22,008 nt of DNA. It comes from Acidobacteriota bacterium (GTDB lineage: Bacteria > Acidobacteriota > Terriglobia > UBA7540). The stretch lies in assembly GCA_021786455.1 (NCBI GenBank), contig JAJYNF010000146.1:1-22008 (forward strand), written 5' to 3'. Each line of letters starts with the position of its first letter. The first letter of the stretch is position 1. The translations under genes were made by a program, and so were the position numbers. Positions 7,471 through 14,959 of the stretch are shown here, piece by piece. The notes beneath the pieces were generated by a model that ran no database searches, was not told where the DNA came from, and worked only from the letters and a program-made list of their open reading frames with translations.

Positions 7471-7902
7471 CTGGGCGCGATGATGAATCGTGTGGCTGAG
7501 GAACACGGTGCGCAGGACTTGGACGCGGGGCAGCGTGAAAATCGTTTTGCCCATGTAGGAGAGCGTCCACGGTTTCATGAGGTGATCGTCGGAAGCGGCG
7601 GCGATGGCGGTGCGGGCCTGGTCGCGGTTTTTGTCGAAGGTCTCGAGGACTTCCTGGCGAGTGTTGAGCTTTGGGGGACCTGACGGCGGCTTGCCGTCCG
7701 GGGCGATTTCGTAAGCGTCGCTCTCGATCGTGCGCACGGCGAGCGAAGGCAGCGTGGCCAGATGCGAGGCCAGCCAGCCCATCGTCCCGGACTTGGGGTG
7801 TGGACGCCAGCCGAATTTGTCTTCGGGGACGCGCTCGAGCGTCTTTCTGACTCCCGCCATTTCGTGGTCGAATTCCGGAAGAAGTGCTTGCGCAAGGGTC
7901 AT
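7447..7902 (-). CDS. DinB family protein with frameshifted C-terminus
   Basis: A four-helix-bundle DinB/YfiT-like protein. Candidate metal ligands are H47 (LASHLATLP) and H137/H141 (HTIHHRAQ), which match the DinB histidine triad. Related proteins include metal-dependent thiol transferases; the activity here is unknown. The ATG at 7902 has GGGAGG seven bases upstream, so the much longer open frame reaching 8115 is not used. After HHRAQ the frame reads SLASICG and stops at 7447. Removing two bases (one AG of the AGAG at about 7469-7472) instead gives LGVYLRMNDVPVPSLYGP and more, the canonical family ending, with a stop at 7394-7396. The gene is thus either recently frameshifted or carries a sequencing error. 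Confidence 0.85.
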   Translation of the reverse strand: MTLAQALLPEFDHEMAGVRKTLERVPEDKFGWRPHPKSGTMGWLASHLATLPSLAVRTIESDAYEIAPDGKPPSGPPKLNTRQEVLETFDKNRDQARTAIAAASDDHLMKPWTLSYMGKTIFTLPRVQVLRTVFLSHTIHHRAQSLASICG

Positions 7903-7984
7903 CGGTGTCCTCCCTGACGGCTGATTTGTGGCTGCCCTGCCCATCTGTTCTCGTGCGATGCGCGGGACGCGGAAGGGATTGATT

Positions 7985-7993
7985 ATTCTAACA
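7985..7993 (-). promoter_or_regulatory. Candidate extended -10 promoter for the DinB gene
   Basis: The minus strand reads CCGTGTTAGAAT: TGT directly before TAGAAT, an extended -10 matching TATAAT at 5/6. It lies about 83 bases upstream of the DinB ATG. No good -35 is seen at the standard distance. The 256-base gap between the lacI-type stop and the DinB start (7903-8158) holds no other supportable element. Confidence 0.45.
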
Positions 7994-8158
7994 CGGGCGG
8001 CAGATAAAACATCTTGCAACGCCGCAGGAACCTGAACAAGCGGCCGTGAATCAGATTTGCGAGTAAGGCGCCGGGCGCAGAATTCGGTTGGTGATGCGGA
8101 GTACAATCTCGGCATCCGTATAGCCTGGAGTGGTGCTGAGCTTCTTCGGAAATTCTCC

Positions 8159-9295
8159 CTAGCCCTCCGCGGGGAGCTCGACGTTTGCAGTAGTTTTCCT
8201 CCTCGCCGGCAGGCGACGTTCTTTTTCCGCCGAGCCCGTTGCCGATGACCGGGACAGTCCCTTCACCGTTTCCCGAACAACCAGCTCGGTTGCCAACAGT
8301 CGCTCGCTGTAGGCCATGCTAGGATGGTGAAGCCGCTCCAGCAGCATCTTCATGCACGCCTGGCCGACTTCTTCTTTGCGCACCCGAACGGTCGTTAAGG
8401 GAGGATCCATAAGCGTCGCTTCCTCCCGGTCATCGAAGCCGACCAGGCTCATGTCCTCCGGGATGCGAAGGCCGCGCCGGCGCAGCGATCGCCAGAATCC
8501 AAACGCCACTTCATCGTTTCCGGCGATCATGGCGGTGGGACGTGGCTTGCGCGCCAACGCTCGAGATGCTAGCCAATCTCCGTATTCGAGATTACTCAGG
8601 GCGGGCTTGGGCGCGGTAAATGCGATGGGATTCAAATTCCGCTCTCGCATCGCGGCCAAATAAGCCTCGTTGCGAACCCGCATCCAGGGATAAGAAACAT
8701 CGCCGCCGAAAGCGATCAGACGGTGGCCTTGACCGATCGTGTACAGTGTGGCCTCGCGCTCACCCGGAAAGGCGTCATAGCTGACCTGGTCGAAATTTCG
8801 CTGCCCTTCGTATTTCATAACGTTATTGCCGAAGGCTACGAAAGGAATTTCCATTTGCTGAATACGGTGAAGGAAGTTCGCGTAAACCGTGCCCGCAAGG
8901 ATCAGTCCGTCCACCATGCCGCGCTCTTGTAAGATGGGAGGCAGAGGGATTCGCTCCGGGCTTGTGCCGGCGTCGTAATGGACCGCGGCAAAAATGACAT
9001 GCTGCCGGATGCTGCGCGCGTAATTTTCCACCCCCTGAAGAATGCGCGCGTGGAAGGTGTGTGGGAAATCGCGGTTACTGAGCAAAAAGCAGACAATTTC
9101 CGAGTGGGGGCGCAGCAGGCGCCGCGCCTGCGCGTTCGGCCGGAAACCGAGTCGCCGAATGGCGGCCTCCACCCGTTCCGTGGTGGCACGGCTCACATGC
9201 GCCCCACTGTTCAGCACGCGGGAAACAGTTCCCACTCCGACCATCGCTTCGTGCGCCACGTCTCGAATGGTAATGGATTTGGCTCCGACCCTCAC
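8159..9295 (-). CDS. LacI family transcriptional regulator
   Basis: A 378-residue LacI/GalR-type repressor. The N-terminal helix-turn-helix (residues 9-28, TIRDVAHEAMVGVGTVSRVL) is followed by the hinge (RLGFRPNAQARRL, about 48-60) and a periplasmic-binding-protein-like effector domain (about 65-340). Conserved LacI features include MIAGNDEVAFGFWRSLRRRGLRIPEDMSLVGFDD and a closing TTVRVRKEEVGQ. It likely binds a sugar or sugar derivative and controls neighbouring catabolic genes; the ligand cannot be read from sequence. The start codon is GTG at 9295 with GGAGG ten bases upstream. The last 35 residues are a basic tail beyond the usual fold. The neighbouring isomerase remnant and the Gfo/Idh/MocA gene are the obvious candidate targets. 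Confidence 0.94.
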   Translation of the reverse strand: MRVGAKSITIRDVAHEAMVGVGTVSRVLNSGAHVSRATTERVEAAIRRLGFRPNAQARRLLRPHSEIVCFLLSNRDFPHTFHARILQGVENYARSIRQHVIFAAVHYDAGTSPERIPLPPILQERGMVDGLILAGTVYANFLHRIQQMEIPFVAFGNNVMKYEGQRNFDQVSYDAFPGEREATLYTIGQGHRLIAFGGDVSYPWMRVRNEAYLAAMRERNLNPIAFTAPKPALSNLEYGDWLASRALARKPRPTAMIAGNDEVAFGFWRSLRRRGLRIPEDMSLVGFDDREEATLMDPPLTTVRVRKEEVGQACMKMLLERLHHPSMAYSERLLATELVVRETVKGLSRSSATGSAEKERRLPARRKTTANVELPAEG

Positions 9296-9366
9296 GCCGG
9301 TTTCACCTCCGCTGAATTAATCAGTCTTCCTCAACCGCCAAGGCGCGTAGGAAGGTTCCACGGGCG

Positions 9367-9375
9367 AGTTTAGCA
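9367..9375 (-). promoter_or_regulatory. Candidate extended -10 promoter for the lacI-type gene
   Basis: The minus strand reads TTGTGCTAAACT: TGC followed by TAAACT, about 72 bases before the GTG start. A GC-rich inverted repeat (CGGGCC-ggcgc-GGCCCG) lies just upstream. No clear LacI operator palindrome was recognised. Confidence 0.45.
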
Positions 9376-9421
9376 CAAATCCCGCGCGGGCCGGCGCGGC
9401 CCGTCGAGACGCCTTGCCGCC

Positions 9422-9449
9422 TTGCCGTGTTTTCCTGGCAGGCTACAAT
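9422..9449 (+). promoter_or_regulatory. Plus-strand sigma-70-like promoter candidate
   Basis: TTGCCG (9422-9427), 16-base spacer, TACAAT (9444-9449, 5/6 match). It points towards the Gfo/Idh/MocA gene about 460 bases away and would run antisense through the isomerase remnant. There is no plus-strand gene directly behind it. The 254-base gap 9296-9549 otherwise shows no gene. Confidence 0.35.
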
Positions 9450-9549
9450 TCATTGCGAGCCGGCTCGTCAGCTTGCCACTCCGAGCTTTTTCCGTTACGG
9501 AACCATTTCCGCATCTTCGCGCTGGTAGCCGTTAGAAAAGCGGTTCGCC

Positions 9550-9762
9550 TCAGCACGGCTTTTGGCCTTGCTCCTTCCCCAGGTTTTCCAAACTCTCGGC
9601 GATGAGTCGGCGAGTCCCCTGGTACGGATCGCCTACCGTATCCCACTCCATGGAAAAGTAGCCTCGGAAGCTGCTATTGAACGCAATGCGGAAGATGCGC
9701 GCCATGCCTTTGCCTAAAGCCATCATGGTTGCAGTGGTCAGAAACTTTCGTCGGTTCAGCAC
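9550..9762 (-). pseudogene. Internally deleted TIM-barrel sugar isomerase/epimerase with Tat signal
   Basis: A 70-codon open frame made of two recognisable ends. Residues 1-20 (LNRRKFLTTATMMALGKG) look like a twin-arginine export signal with RRKFL. Residues about 30-65 (FRGYFSMEWDTVGDPYQGT and the helix after it) match the extreme C-terminus of xylose-isomerase-like TIM-barrel sugar phosphate isomerases/epimerases, which are normally about 280-300 residues. The whole barrel between is absent while the reading frame is kept. The start is a GTG at 9762 with a perfect GGAGG five bases upstream, so it may still be translated. It is probably a deletion remnant of a catabolic enzyme paired with the neighbouring lacI and Gfo/Idh/MocA genes. 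No function is expected for the product. Confidence 0.7.
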
Positions 9763-9829
9763 AGCATCCTCCAGAAATTTCGGCGTGAGCGCGTGGCCAT
9801 CGCGTCCTGCGCTCTTGTCTTCCTCGACG

Positions 9830-9838
9830 TGCTAGAAT
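9830..9838 (+). promoter_or_regulatory. Candidate extended -10 promoter for the Gfo/Idh/MocA gene
   Basis: GTGCTAGAAT: TGC at 9830-9832 directly before TAGAAT at 9833-9838 (5/6 match). RNA would start about 65 bases before the ATG. No -35 of quality is seen. It has the same form as the dinB promoter candidate on the other strand. Confidence 0.5.
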
Positions 9839-9910
9839 CCTCTGCGCGCCGTCCTGCCGTCAAGGCTTATTCGTGCCGGCCACATCGGCCACCTTGGGAG
9901 GAGACGAACC

Positions 9911-11107
9911 ATGGCAGAAAGGCTTCGGGTCGGCATTGCGGGCGCCGGTTTTGCGGCCCGCTTTCACCTGAAAGGCTACCAGAGGGTTTACGGCGTCCCC
10001 ATCGAAGTGGTCGGGGTGACCTCAAAAACCGCCGCTTCCCGCGAAGCTTTTGCGCGAGAGGTCGGTTGTCAGGCATTTTCGACTTTTGACGAGCTGTGCG
10101 ACCACTGTGACGTCGTGGACGTCTGCGCGCCGGGCTTCCTTCACGAGCACCTGGCCGTCGCGGCGCTCACGCGGGGCAGGCACGTCATCGTCGAAAAGCC
10201 GTTCACGGGTTATTACGGCCCCGAAGGGCAGGCCAACGAGCGGTTTCGCGGGAACACCTTTCCCAAAGAAGAAATGTTACGGCAAGCTCTGGCCAGTTGC
10301 AGCCGGATGCTTGAGGCTGCGCGCAAAAGCGGCAAGCAAATCGGCTACGCGGAAAATTGGGTGTACGCCCCGGCCATTCAAAAGGAGCGGGATATCCTCA
10401 TCAAAACCGGCGGGCAAATCTTGTGGCTGATCGGCGATGGATCCCACAGCGGCTCGCACTCACCTTACTACGGTATTTGGAGGTTCTCCGGCGGCGGGGC
10501 CATCGTGGGCAAAGGTTGCCACCCGCTCACCGCCGCCTTGTACTTGAAGCGGGTTGAGGGCCAGTCGCGCGACGGCCAGCCCATCCGCCCCGCCACCGTT
10601 TCAGCGCGCACCCATGAAATCACTCGTCTTAAGGGTTTCCGTGACGCGGGCTTTTTGCGAACCGCTTACGAAGACATCGAAGATTATGGGCAGGCGCACG
10701 TAACCTTCAGCGACGGTACCGTTGCGGATATCTTCGCCTCCGAGTTGGTGCTCGGCGGCGTCCACAACTGGCTGGAAGTTTTCGCCAACAATCATCGCAC
10801 CCGGTGCAACCTGAATCCCATCAACTCGCTTGAAACTTATAACCCCCGGGAAGAACTCTTCCGAGATATTTACGTGATCGAAAAAATCGGCGCGAAGCAA
10901 GGCTGGAGCCAACCCGCCCCCGACGAAGACTGGCAGCATGGTTACCCGCAGGAGTTCCAGGACTTCGCAGAGAGTTTTTGGCAAGACCGCGAGCCGCTGG
11001 CCGGCGGCGAGCTGGCCCGCGATAGCGTCGCCGTCCTTTACAGCGCCTACGTATCCGCCGAACGACGCGGCGCGGAAGTCGCCCTTGCTCTTGACCGCCA
11101 ACCATAA
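9911..11107 (+). CDS. Gfo/Idh/MocA family oxidoreductase
   Basis: A 398-residue NAD(P)-dependent dehydrogenase. The Rossmann motif is GIAGAGFAA (residues 8-16), and the family EKP motif is at 95-97 (VIVEKPF), whose lysine is the expected catalytic/cofactor residue. A C-terminal alpha/beta substrate domain follows, with GGGAIVGKGCHPLTAALYL as the conserved helix. Such enzymes oxidise or reduce sugars, inositols and their derivatives; the substrate is unknown. The ATG at 9911 is preceded by GGGAGGAG at good spacing. An inserted segment after EKPF (YYGPEGQANERFRGNTFPKE) is longer than in simple members. Its position beside a LacI regulator and an isomerase remnant suggests a sugar or cyclitol pathway. 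Confidence 0.93.
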   Translation: MAERLRVGIAGAGFAARFHLKGYQRVYGVPIEVVGVTSKTAASREAFAREVGCQAFSTFDELCDHCDVVDVCAPGFLHEHLAVAALTRGRHVIVEKPFTGYYGPEGQANERFRGNTFPKEEMLRQALASCSRMLEAARKSGKQIGYAENWVYAPAIQKERDILIKTGGQILWLIGDGSHSGSHSPYYGIWRFSGGGAIVGKGCHPLTAALYLKRVEGQSRDGQPIRPATVSARTHEITRLKGFRDAGFLRTAYEDIEDYGQAHVTFSDGTVADIFASELVLGGVHNWLEVFANNHRTRCNLNPINSLETYNPREELFRDIYVIEKIGAKQGWSQPAPDEDWQHGYPQEFQDFAESFWQDREPLAGGELARDSVAVLYSAYVSAERRGAEVALALDRQP

Positions 11108-11260
11108 TCGGATGATTAACTCCTCTGAGGCCAACCATGCTGTTACTTGGGGGATTAGATAAGAGGGTCTGTGTTGCAACAGCTCGGCCCGCCTGCTCCA
11201 GTCGCCCCCGTGTCCCCGACCAACGCAAGCCTGCTGGACAGCTTGCCGCCCCATAGTTCT

Positions 11261-11800
11261 TCAGGAAACCCTCGAACCTTTCGCCGCTTGGCGAAGAATT
11301 CGCGGCGTGAGCCACCACGCCAACTCTCCTGGAGGCTGAATCGGCAAACGGTCGAACCGGATCAGGCAGCATCCTCCTTTCTTAAAGCCTAGGCGCGCTC
11401 GCCGCGATGCCCCTATGAGCCGGGCAGCCATGTCGCTTAAATCCGTTTCGTGGCCGACTACCAACGTCGGTGAGCGTTCGGGATGGCGATTGAGCAATTC
11501 CAACAACGAGTCCAGCGAGCCGCCGGGAGAGAGTGCATCAGTCTCTTCAGGCGAATGGCTTGCATTCAGAATTTCCGCCACAATCGCCGCCGTCTGCCGC
11601 GCGCGTATTAACGGGCTCGAAATAATCCGTTGCGGCTTGTACTCCAGCCCGATAAGCCCCCGCGCAATTTCCCGCATACGCTGCTTGCCTTCGGCAGTCA
11701 GCGGGCGCTCCGCGTCCAAAGCAAACGCCGGCCCGCGGGGAACGGCAATCCCGTGGCGCATCATGCAAAGTTCGTAGGTGACTTCCTCCACACTTCCCAT
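11261..11800 (-). CDS. Phosphohistidine phosphatase SixA-type (histidine phosphatase family)
   Basis: A 179-residue member of the RHG (phosphoglycerate-mutase-like) fold. The catalytic RHG is at 15-17, SSPLIRARQTA at 61-71 supplies the phosphate-pocket arginines, and the second histidine is in VVGHETD (about residue 117). The short length and absence of inserted caps match SixA, which removes phosphate from histidine-containing phosphotransfer domains. No histidine kinase or phosphotransferase partner is next to it, so the exact substrate is uncertain. The ATG at 11800 has GGAG seven bases upstream. The C-terminus is longer than E. coli SixA by about 15-20 residues. Confidence 0.88.
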   Translation of the reverse strand: MGSVEEVTYELCMMRHGIAVPRGPAFALDAERPLTAEGKQRMREIARGLIGLEYKPQRIISSPLIRARQTAAIVAEILNASHSPEETDALSPGGSLDSLLELLNRHPERSPTLVVGHETDLSDMAARLIGASRRARLGFKKGGCCLIRFDRLPIQPPGELAWWLTPRILRQAAKGSRVS

Positions 11801-12224
11801 GCTTTTTCTCCAAGCACTTGTTGTTTCCCGCGATGATTATCGCCGAGCCACTGGACGAATGTGAAGTTCGCCTCAGACCAATGGTCGCTCCATGAGACCG
11901 CATTCGGCCCTTGTGGCGTAGCGGGCGCAGCCGCCATCCTGAACGCGGTTGGAAGAAGCGCCGCGAGCCATTAAACGCCCGAAGTTCGGATGAGAAACGC
12001 AATGGGCCTCCGGGCCATAATCTCAATGCCTAACACCGCTTTCCCGTTGATGACATTCGTCAGGCCGGCGGATACTATTTTTCTCTGGCCCCGAGGGTGG
12101 CACGGTTCAATGATTATAACGTCCGCCCTATCTCGCGTATATACTTCGGTTTCGGATTTTATGGGTCACGACCTTAATGGCGACGGAATATGGGTCGAGC
12201 GGCAGGTCGGCAGGAGCCGGCAGT
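11801..12224. other. Intergenic region between divergent sixA-type and amidohydrolase genes
   Basis: About 420 bases with no supportable gene; the open frames crossing it lack ribosome binding sites and family similarity. It contains the promoter candidate of the phosphatase gene. On the plus strand there are AT-rich stretches before the amidohydrolase (TATATAC around 12139 and TACTAT around 12073) that could be -10 elements, but none has a convincing -35. Confidence 0.5.
11836..11865 (-). promoter_or_regulatory. Sigma-70-like promoter candidate for the sixA-type gene
   Basis: On the minus strand: TTCACA (5/6 to TTGACA), 18-base spacer, GATAAT (5/6 to TATAAT). The -10 ends 36 bases before the ATG at 11800. 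Orientation and distance fit the phosphatase gene. Confidence 0.5.
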
Positions 12225-13916
12225 GTGACTTCCGGAGCTGACCTTGTCTTGCTAGACGGCAAAATTTGGACGGGCTGGCCAGCAACGTCGGGCGATCGCT
12301 CGAGTTTGGGAAAAGAATTTGCTCAGGCGGTTGCTGTCGCGGCGGGGCGGATCGTTGCGGTAGGGACCGACAAGGAAATCCAACCTTACATTTCCGCCCG
12401 CGCCGAAAGGCTGGATTTACGCGGCGCGCTCGTGCTTCCCGGCTTCATTGACAGTCACGTCCATCTGCTCGAAGGTGGTTTTCAGAGTTTGGAATTGGAT
12501 CTCAGGGATACCAAGGACCAAGCTGAATTTGTCCAGAAGATTGCTGCCCGAGCCGCAATGCTTCCTCCCGGGCAATGGCTGCGGGGTGGGTATTGGGATG
12601 AAACCTTATCGCTCGAAGGTAAGCTGCCTACTCGCTCGATGGTTGATCCAGTCACGCCTTACCACCCTGTTTTTCTTCGTCGCGCCGATGGGCATGCGGC
12701 CCTTGCGAACTCGCTCGCGTTGAAACTGGGAGGTGTGACGCCGGCAACCGAGTCGCCCATCGGTGGGGAAATTGTCCTCGACGCCCTCAGGGGTGAGCCG
12801 ACCGGCGTGCTTAAGGATCGCGCGCAGGAGCTCATCACGCGCGTCATGCCCGCTCATAGCGAGACCGAGGCCCTCCATGCAATTAAGGGCGCGCTCAATG
12901 AGGCCGCTCAATGTGGAGTGACCTCGGTCCATAATATGGACCTGGGTAGCGGCCCATGCGGTGACCTGGGGTCGTGCGCGCTCCCCCTGCTTTGCCGGGC
13001 GCGAAAGGAAGGGTGGCTAACTTGCCGCGTTTATGAAATTGTCCCTTTGCCATCGTGGCCGCAGTTCGTTAATGGGAAAGCTCTGAGCCCGGGTTCGGAC
13101 GACTTCGTTCGGTTGGGCGGAGTGAAGGCTTTTGCCGACGGTTCCCTCGGGTCGCGGACGGCTTGGATGGATGAGCCTTATGCGGATGACCCTTCAAACG
13201 TGGGATTGCGCGGCGAGTTGATGGGGGCGGCGGGCCAGGCAGAATCGCTTGCTCGTGAGGCTGATGCGGGCGGTTGGCAACTCGTATTCCACGCGATCGG
13301 CACTCGCGCTTGCCACGAAACGCTGAACCTTTTAGAACGTATTGGCGGCGGCCCTTGCCGAACGCGCCGCTTCCGCGTTGAACACGCGCAGCACGTTCGC
13401 CCGAGCGACTTCGCGCGCTTTGGCCGGCTTGGCGTGATTGCCTCCATGCAACCTTGGCATGCGATGGGTGACAGCCGATGGGCAGAAGAGCGGCTCGGCA
13501 GGGCGCGCGCCCGTTATAGCTACGCGTGGCGCTCGATGCTTGACGCGGGGGCGCCGTTGGCGTTTGGTTCAGATTGGCCGATTGCCCCGTTGAATCCGCT
13601 TTTGGGTGTTTATGCCGCTGTCACGCGCGCCACGCTCGACGCCAGACACCCGCGCGGCTGGTGCGAGGAGCAGAGAATCACTCTTCGAGAAGCGCTTTGG
13701 GCTTATACAGCAGGGAGCGCGTTCGCTGAGTTTGCCGAAAGCGAGAAGGGAGCTATTGCGCCAGGGAAACTGGCGGATATGGTTGTGCTTTCGGACGACC
13801 TGTTCTCTTTACCTGGCGAAAGGATTAAGGATGCGCGTGTGCTGCTTACCATCATCGGAGGTCGCGTGGTTTACCGGGCTGATACTATGATCGGAACCCG
13901 CGCGCCGACAAGGTGA
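12225..13916 (+). CDS. YtcJ-like metal-dependent amidohydrolase
   Basis: A 563-residue amidohydrolase-3/YtcJ-type enzyme. It has an N-terminal composite-sandwich strand (ADLVLLDGKIWTG), metal ligands in GFIDSHVHL (H78 and H80), GVKAFADGSLGSRTA, VFHAIGTRACHE (third histidine), RVEHAQHV (fourth), and GSDWPIAPLNP carrying the catalytic aspartate. It ends with GAIAPGKLADMVVLSDD. The family hydrolyses C-N bonds of mostly unknown substrates. No signal peptide is present, so it should be cytoplasmic. GTG 12225 is preferred because GGAG stands eight bases upstream and similarity begins right after it. The in-frame ATG at 12177 would add 16 glycine/serine-rich residues and has no Shine-Dalgarno. It converges on the PP2C phosphatase gene. 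Confidence 0.92.
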   Translation: MTSGADLVLLDGKIWTGWPATSGDRSSLGKEFAQAVAVAAGRIVAVGTDKEIQPYISARAERLDLRGALVLPGFIDSHVHLLEGGFQSLELDLRDTKDQAEFVQKIAARAAMLPPGQWLRGGYWDETLSLEGKLPTRSMVDPVTPYHPVFLRRADGHAALANSLALKLGGVTPATESPIGGEIVLDALRGEPTGVLKDRAQELITRVMPAHSETEALHAIKGALNEAAQCGVTSVHNMDLGSGPCGDLGSCALPLLCRARKEGWLTCRVYEIVPLPSWPQFVNGKALSPGSDDFVRLGGVKAFADGSLGSRTAWMDEPYADDPSNVGLRGELMGAAGQAESLAREADAGGWQLVFHAIGTRACHETLNLLERIGGGPCRTRRFRVEHAQHVRPSDFARFGRLGVIASMQPWHAMGDSRWAEERLGRARARYSYAWRSMLDAGAPLAFGSDWPIAPLNPLLGVYAAVTRATLDARHPRGWCEEQRITLREALWAYTAGSAFAEFAESEKGAIAPGKLADMVVLSDDLFSLPGERIKDARVLLTIIGGRVVYRADTMIGTRAPTR

Positions 13917-14013
13917 GTCGAAACGGCGGAAGCCACGAGCCGACCACCTGTTGTCCCGTAGTGAAGGTCGGGGCGTCCGGAGCGGCGTAACCCACGACGC
14001 TATTTTGGACAAC

Positions 14014-14811
14014 TCAGCAGCGCAGCGTTTTGAGCATGAGAGCCGTCATGTCATCATGCTGGGGCGCGGCGGCAACGAACTCATCCACTGTGTCGAACAG
14101 GCGCCCCAGTTGTTCAGCGGCCGGGAGGTCTCCGTTCCGCGCCATCACGGACGCCACGCGCTCGGATCCGAACTCCTCGCCATCCGCCCTCGCTGCTTCT
14201 GCGATGCCGTCTGTATAGAACATTACCGATTCCCCGGGTTCCAACTCGAGGCTGTGGCGTTCATACGACACGTTGTTCAAAAGCCCCGACGGGAATCCCC
14301 CCTGCCCCAGCAAATATGGGCCTGACTTCGAGACGTGGACCGGCAAGGGCAAGGCGGCGTTAGCGAATTCCAACCGCCGCTTGGAAGGTTCATAAAGGCC
14401 GTATTGCACGGCGCAATAGCGCCCTGCAAGACTGTGCACGCGGAGGCGCTGGTTGAGATGGGCCAGTAATGAGCAAGGCGTCTCCATGTGTTTGTTAAAA
14501 CCGCGAAGTGTCCCTACGGCGAGAGCCGCAAACAGCGCCGCCGGCAGGCCCTTTCCAGCTACGTCGCCAACGTAGAAGCCGATGCGGCCGTCTGGAATTT
14601 GAAAATAATCGAGAAAGTCGCCTCCGACTTCCGAGACCGGCCGAAGCATGGCCACCAGTTCGACCTCTGGCGCCCGCAAAGGCTGCGCGGGAATCATGGC
14701 GAATTGAAGGCGCCGCGCTTCCTCAATTTCGGCTTGGCGAATTCGCTGCAAGCACTCCAGCAGGTTTTTGCCTGTGCCGTTGTCCGCAATTTCAACTGAA
14801 GGCGGATTCAC
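14014..14811 (-). CDS. PP2C-type serine phosphatase, RsbU/SpoIIE family
   Basis: A 265-residue protein: a helical, probably coiled-coil N-terminal segment (about 15-42, ending RRLQFAMIPAQP, the usual linker) and a SpoIIE/PP2C catalytic domain. Metal-binding acidic residues are D65 (EVGGDFLDYF), D83 (GDVAGKG), the aspartate in MFYTDGIAEA, and D253/D254 (PQHDDMTALML). Such enzymes dephosphorylate anti-anti-sigma factors in partner-switching pathways. No STAS protein, anti-sigma kinase or sensor domain is in the window, so its partner is unknown. The start is GTG at 14811 with GGAGG about six bases upstream. A TGTTATACT extended -10 lies about 30 bases upstream, back-to-back with the promoter of the GAF-domain gene. 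Confidence 0.93.
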   Translation of the reverse strand: MNPPSVEIADNGTGKNLLECLQRIRQAEIEEARRLQFAMIPAQPLRAPEVELVAMLRPVSEVGGDFLDYFQIPDGRIGFYVGDVAGKGLPAALFAALAVGTLRGFNKHMETPCSLLAHLNQRLRVHSLAGRYCAVQYGLYEPSKRRLEFANAALPLPVHVSKSGPYLLGQGGFPSGLLNNVSYERHSLELEPGESVMFYTDGIAEAARADGEEFGSERVASVMARNGDLPAAEQLGRLFDTVDEFVAAAPQHDDMTALMLKTLRC

Positions 14812-14839
14812 GGTTCCCCTCCCGCGTCAGGTAAGAGGA

Positions 14840-14848
14840 AGTATAACA
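14840..14848 (-). promoter_or_regulatory. Candidate extended -10 promoter for the PP2C gene
   Basis: The minus strand reads CTGTTATACT: TGT before TATACT (5/6). It is 29 bases upstream of the GTG start. TTGATG lies 20 bases upstream, further than ideal for a -35. Confidence 0.5.
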
Positions 14849-14892
14849 GAACGTCTTCGGGGACGCATCAATTGCCAGGGGCCCAAATTGTG

Positions 14893-14921
14893 TTGCTTGT
14901 CGGGTCGGGCTCAACTATAAT
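14893..14921 (+). promoter_or_regulatory. Sigma-70 promoter of the GAF-domain gene
   Basis: TTGCTT (14893-14898), exactly 17 bases, then a perfect TATAAT (14916-14921). The ATG follows 39 bases later with AAAGGAG in between. This is one of the two best promoters in the window. Confidence 0.75.
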
Positions 14922-14959
14922 GGCTTCATTCGTCCCTGCACGCACGCAAAGGAGCGTTG

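Noticed and set aside
7903..8115. 71-codon N-terminal extension of the DinB frame
   Set aside because: GGGAGG seven bases before ATG 7902 and the family start decide against it; the extension crosses the promoter candidate.
11547..12026. 159-codon minus-strand frame overlapping the sixA-type gene and its upstream gap
   Set aside because: It overlaps the phosphatase in another frame, has low-complexity arginine-rich sequence, and lacks a ribosome binding site.
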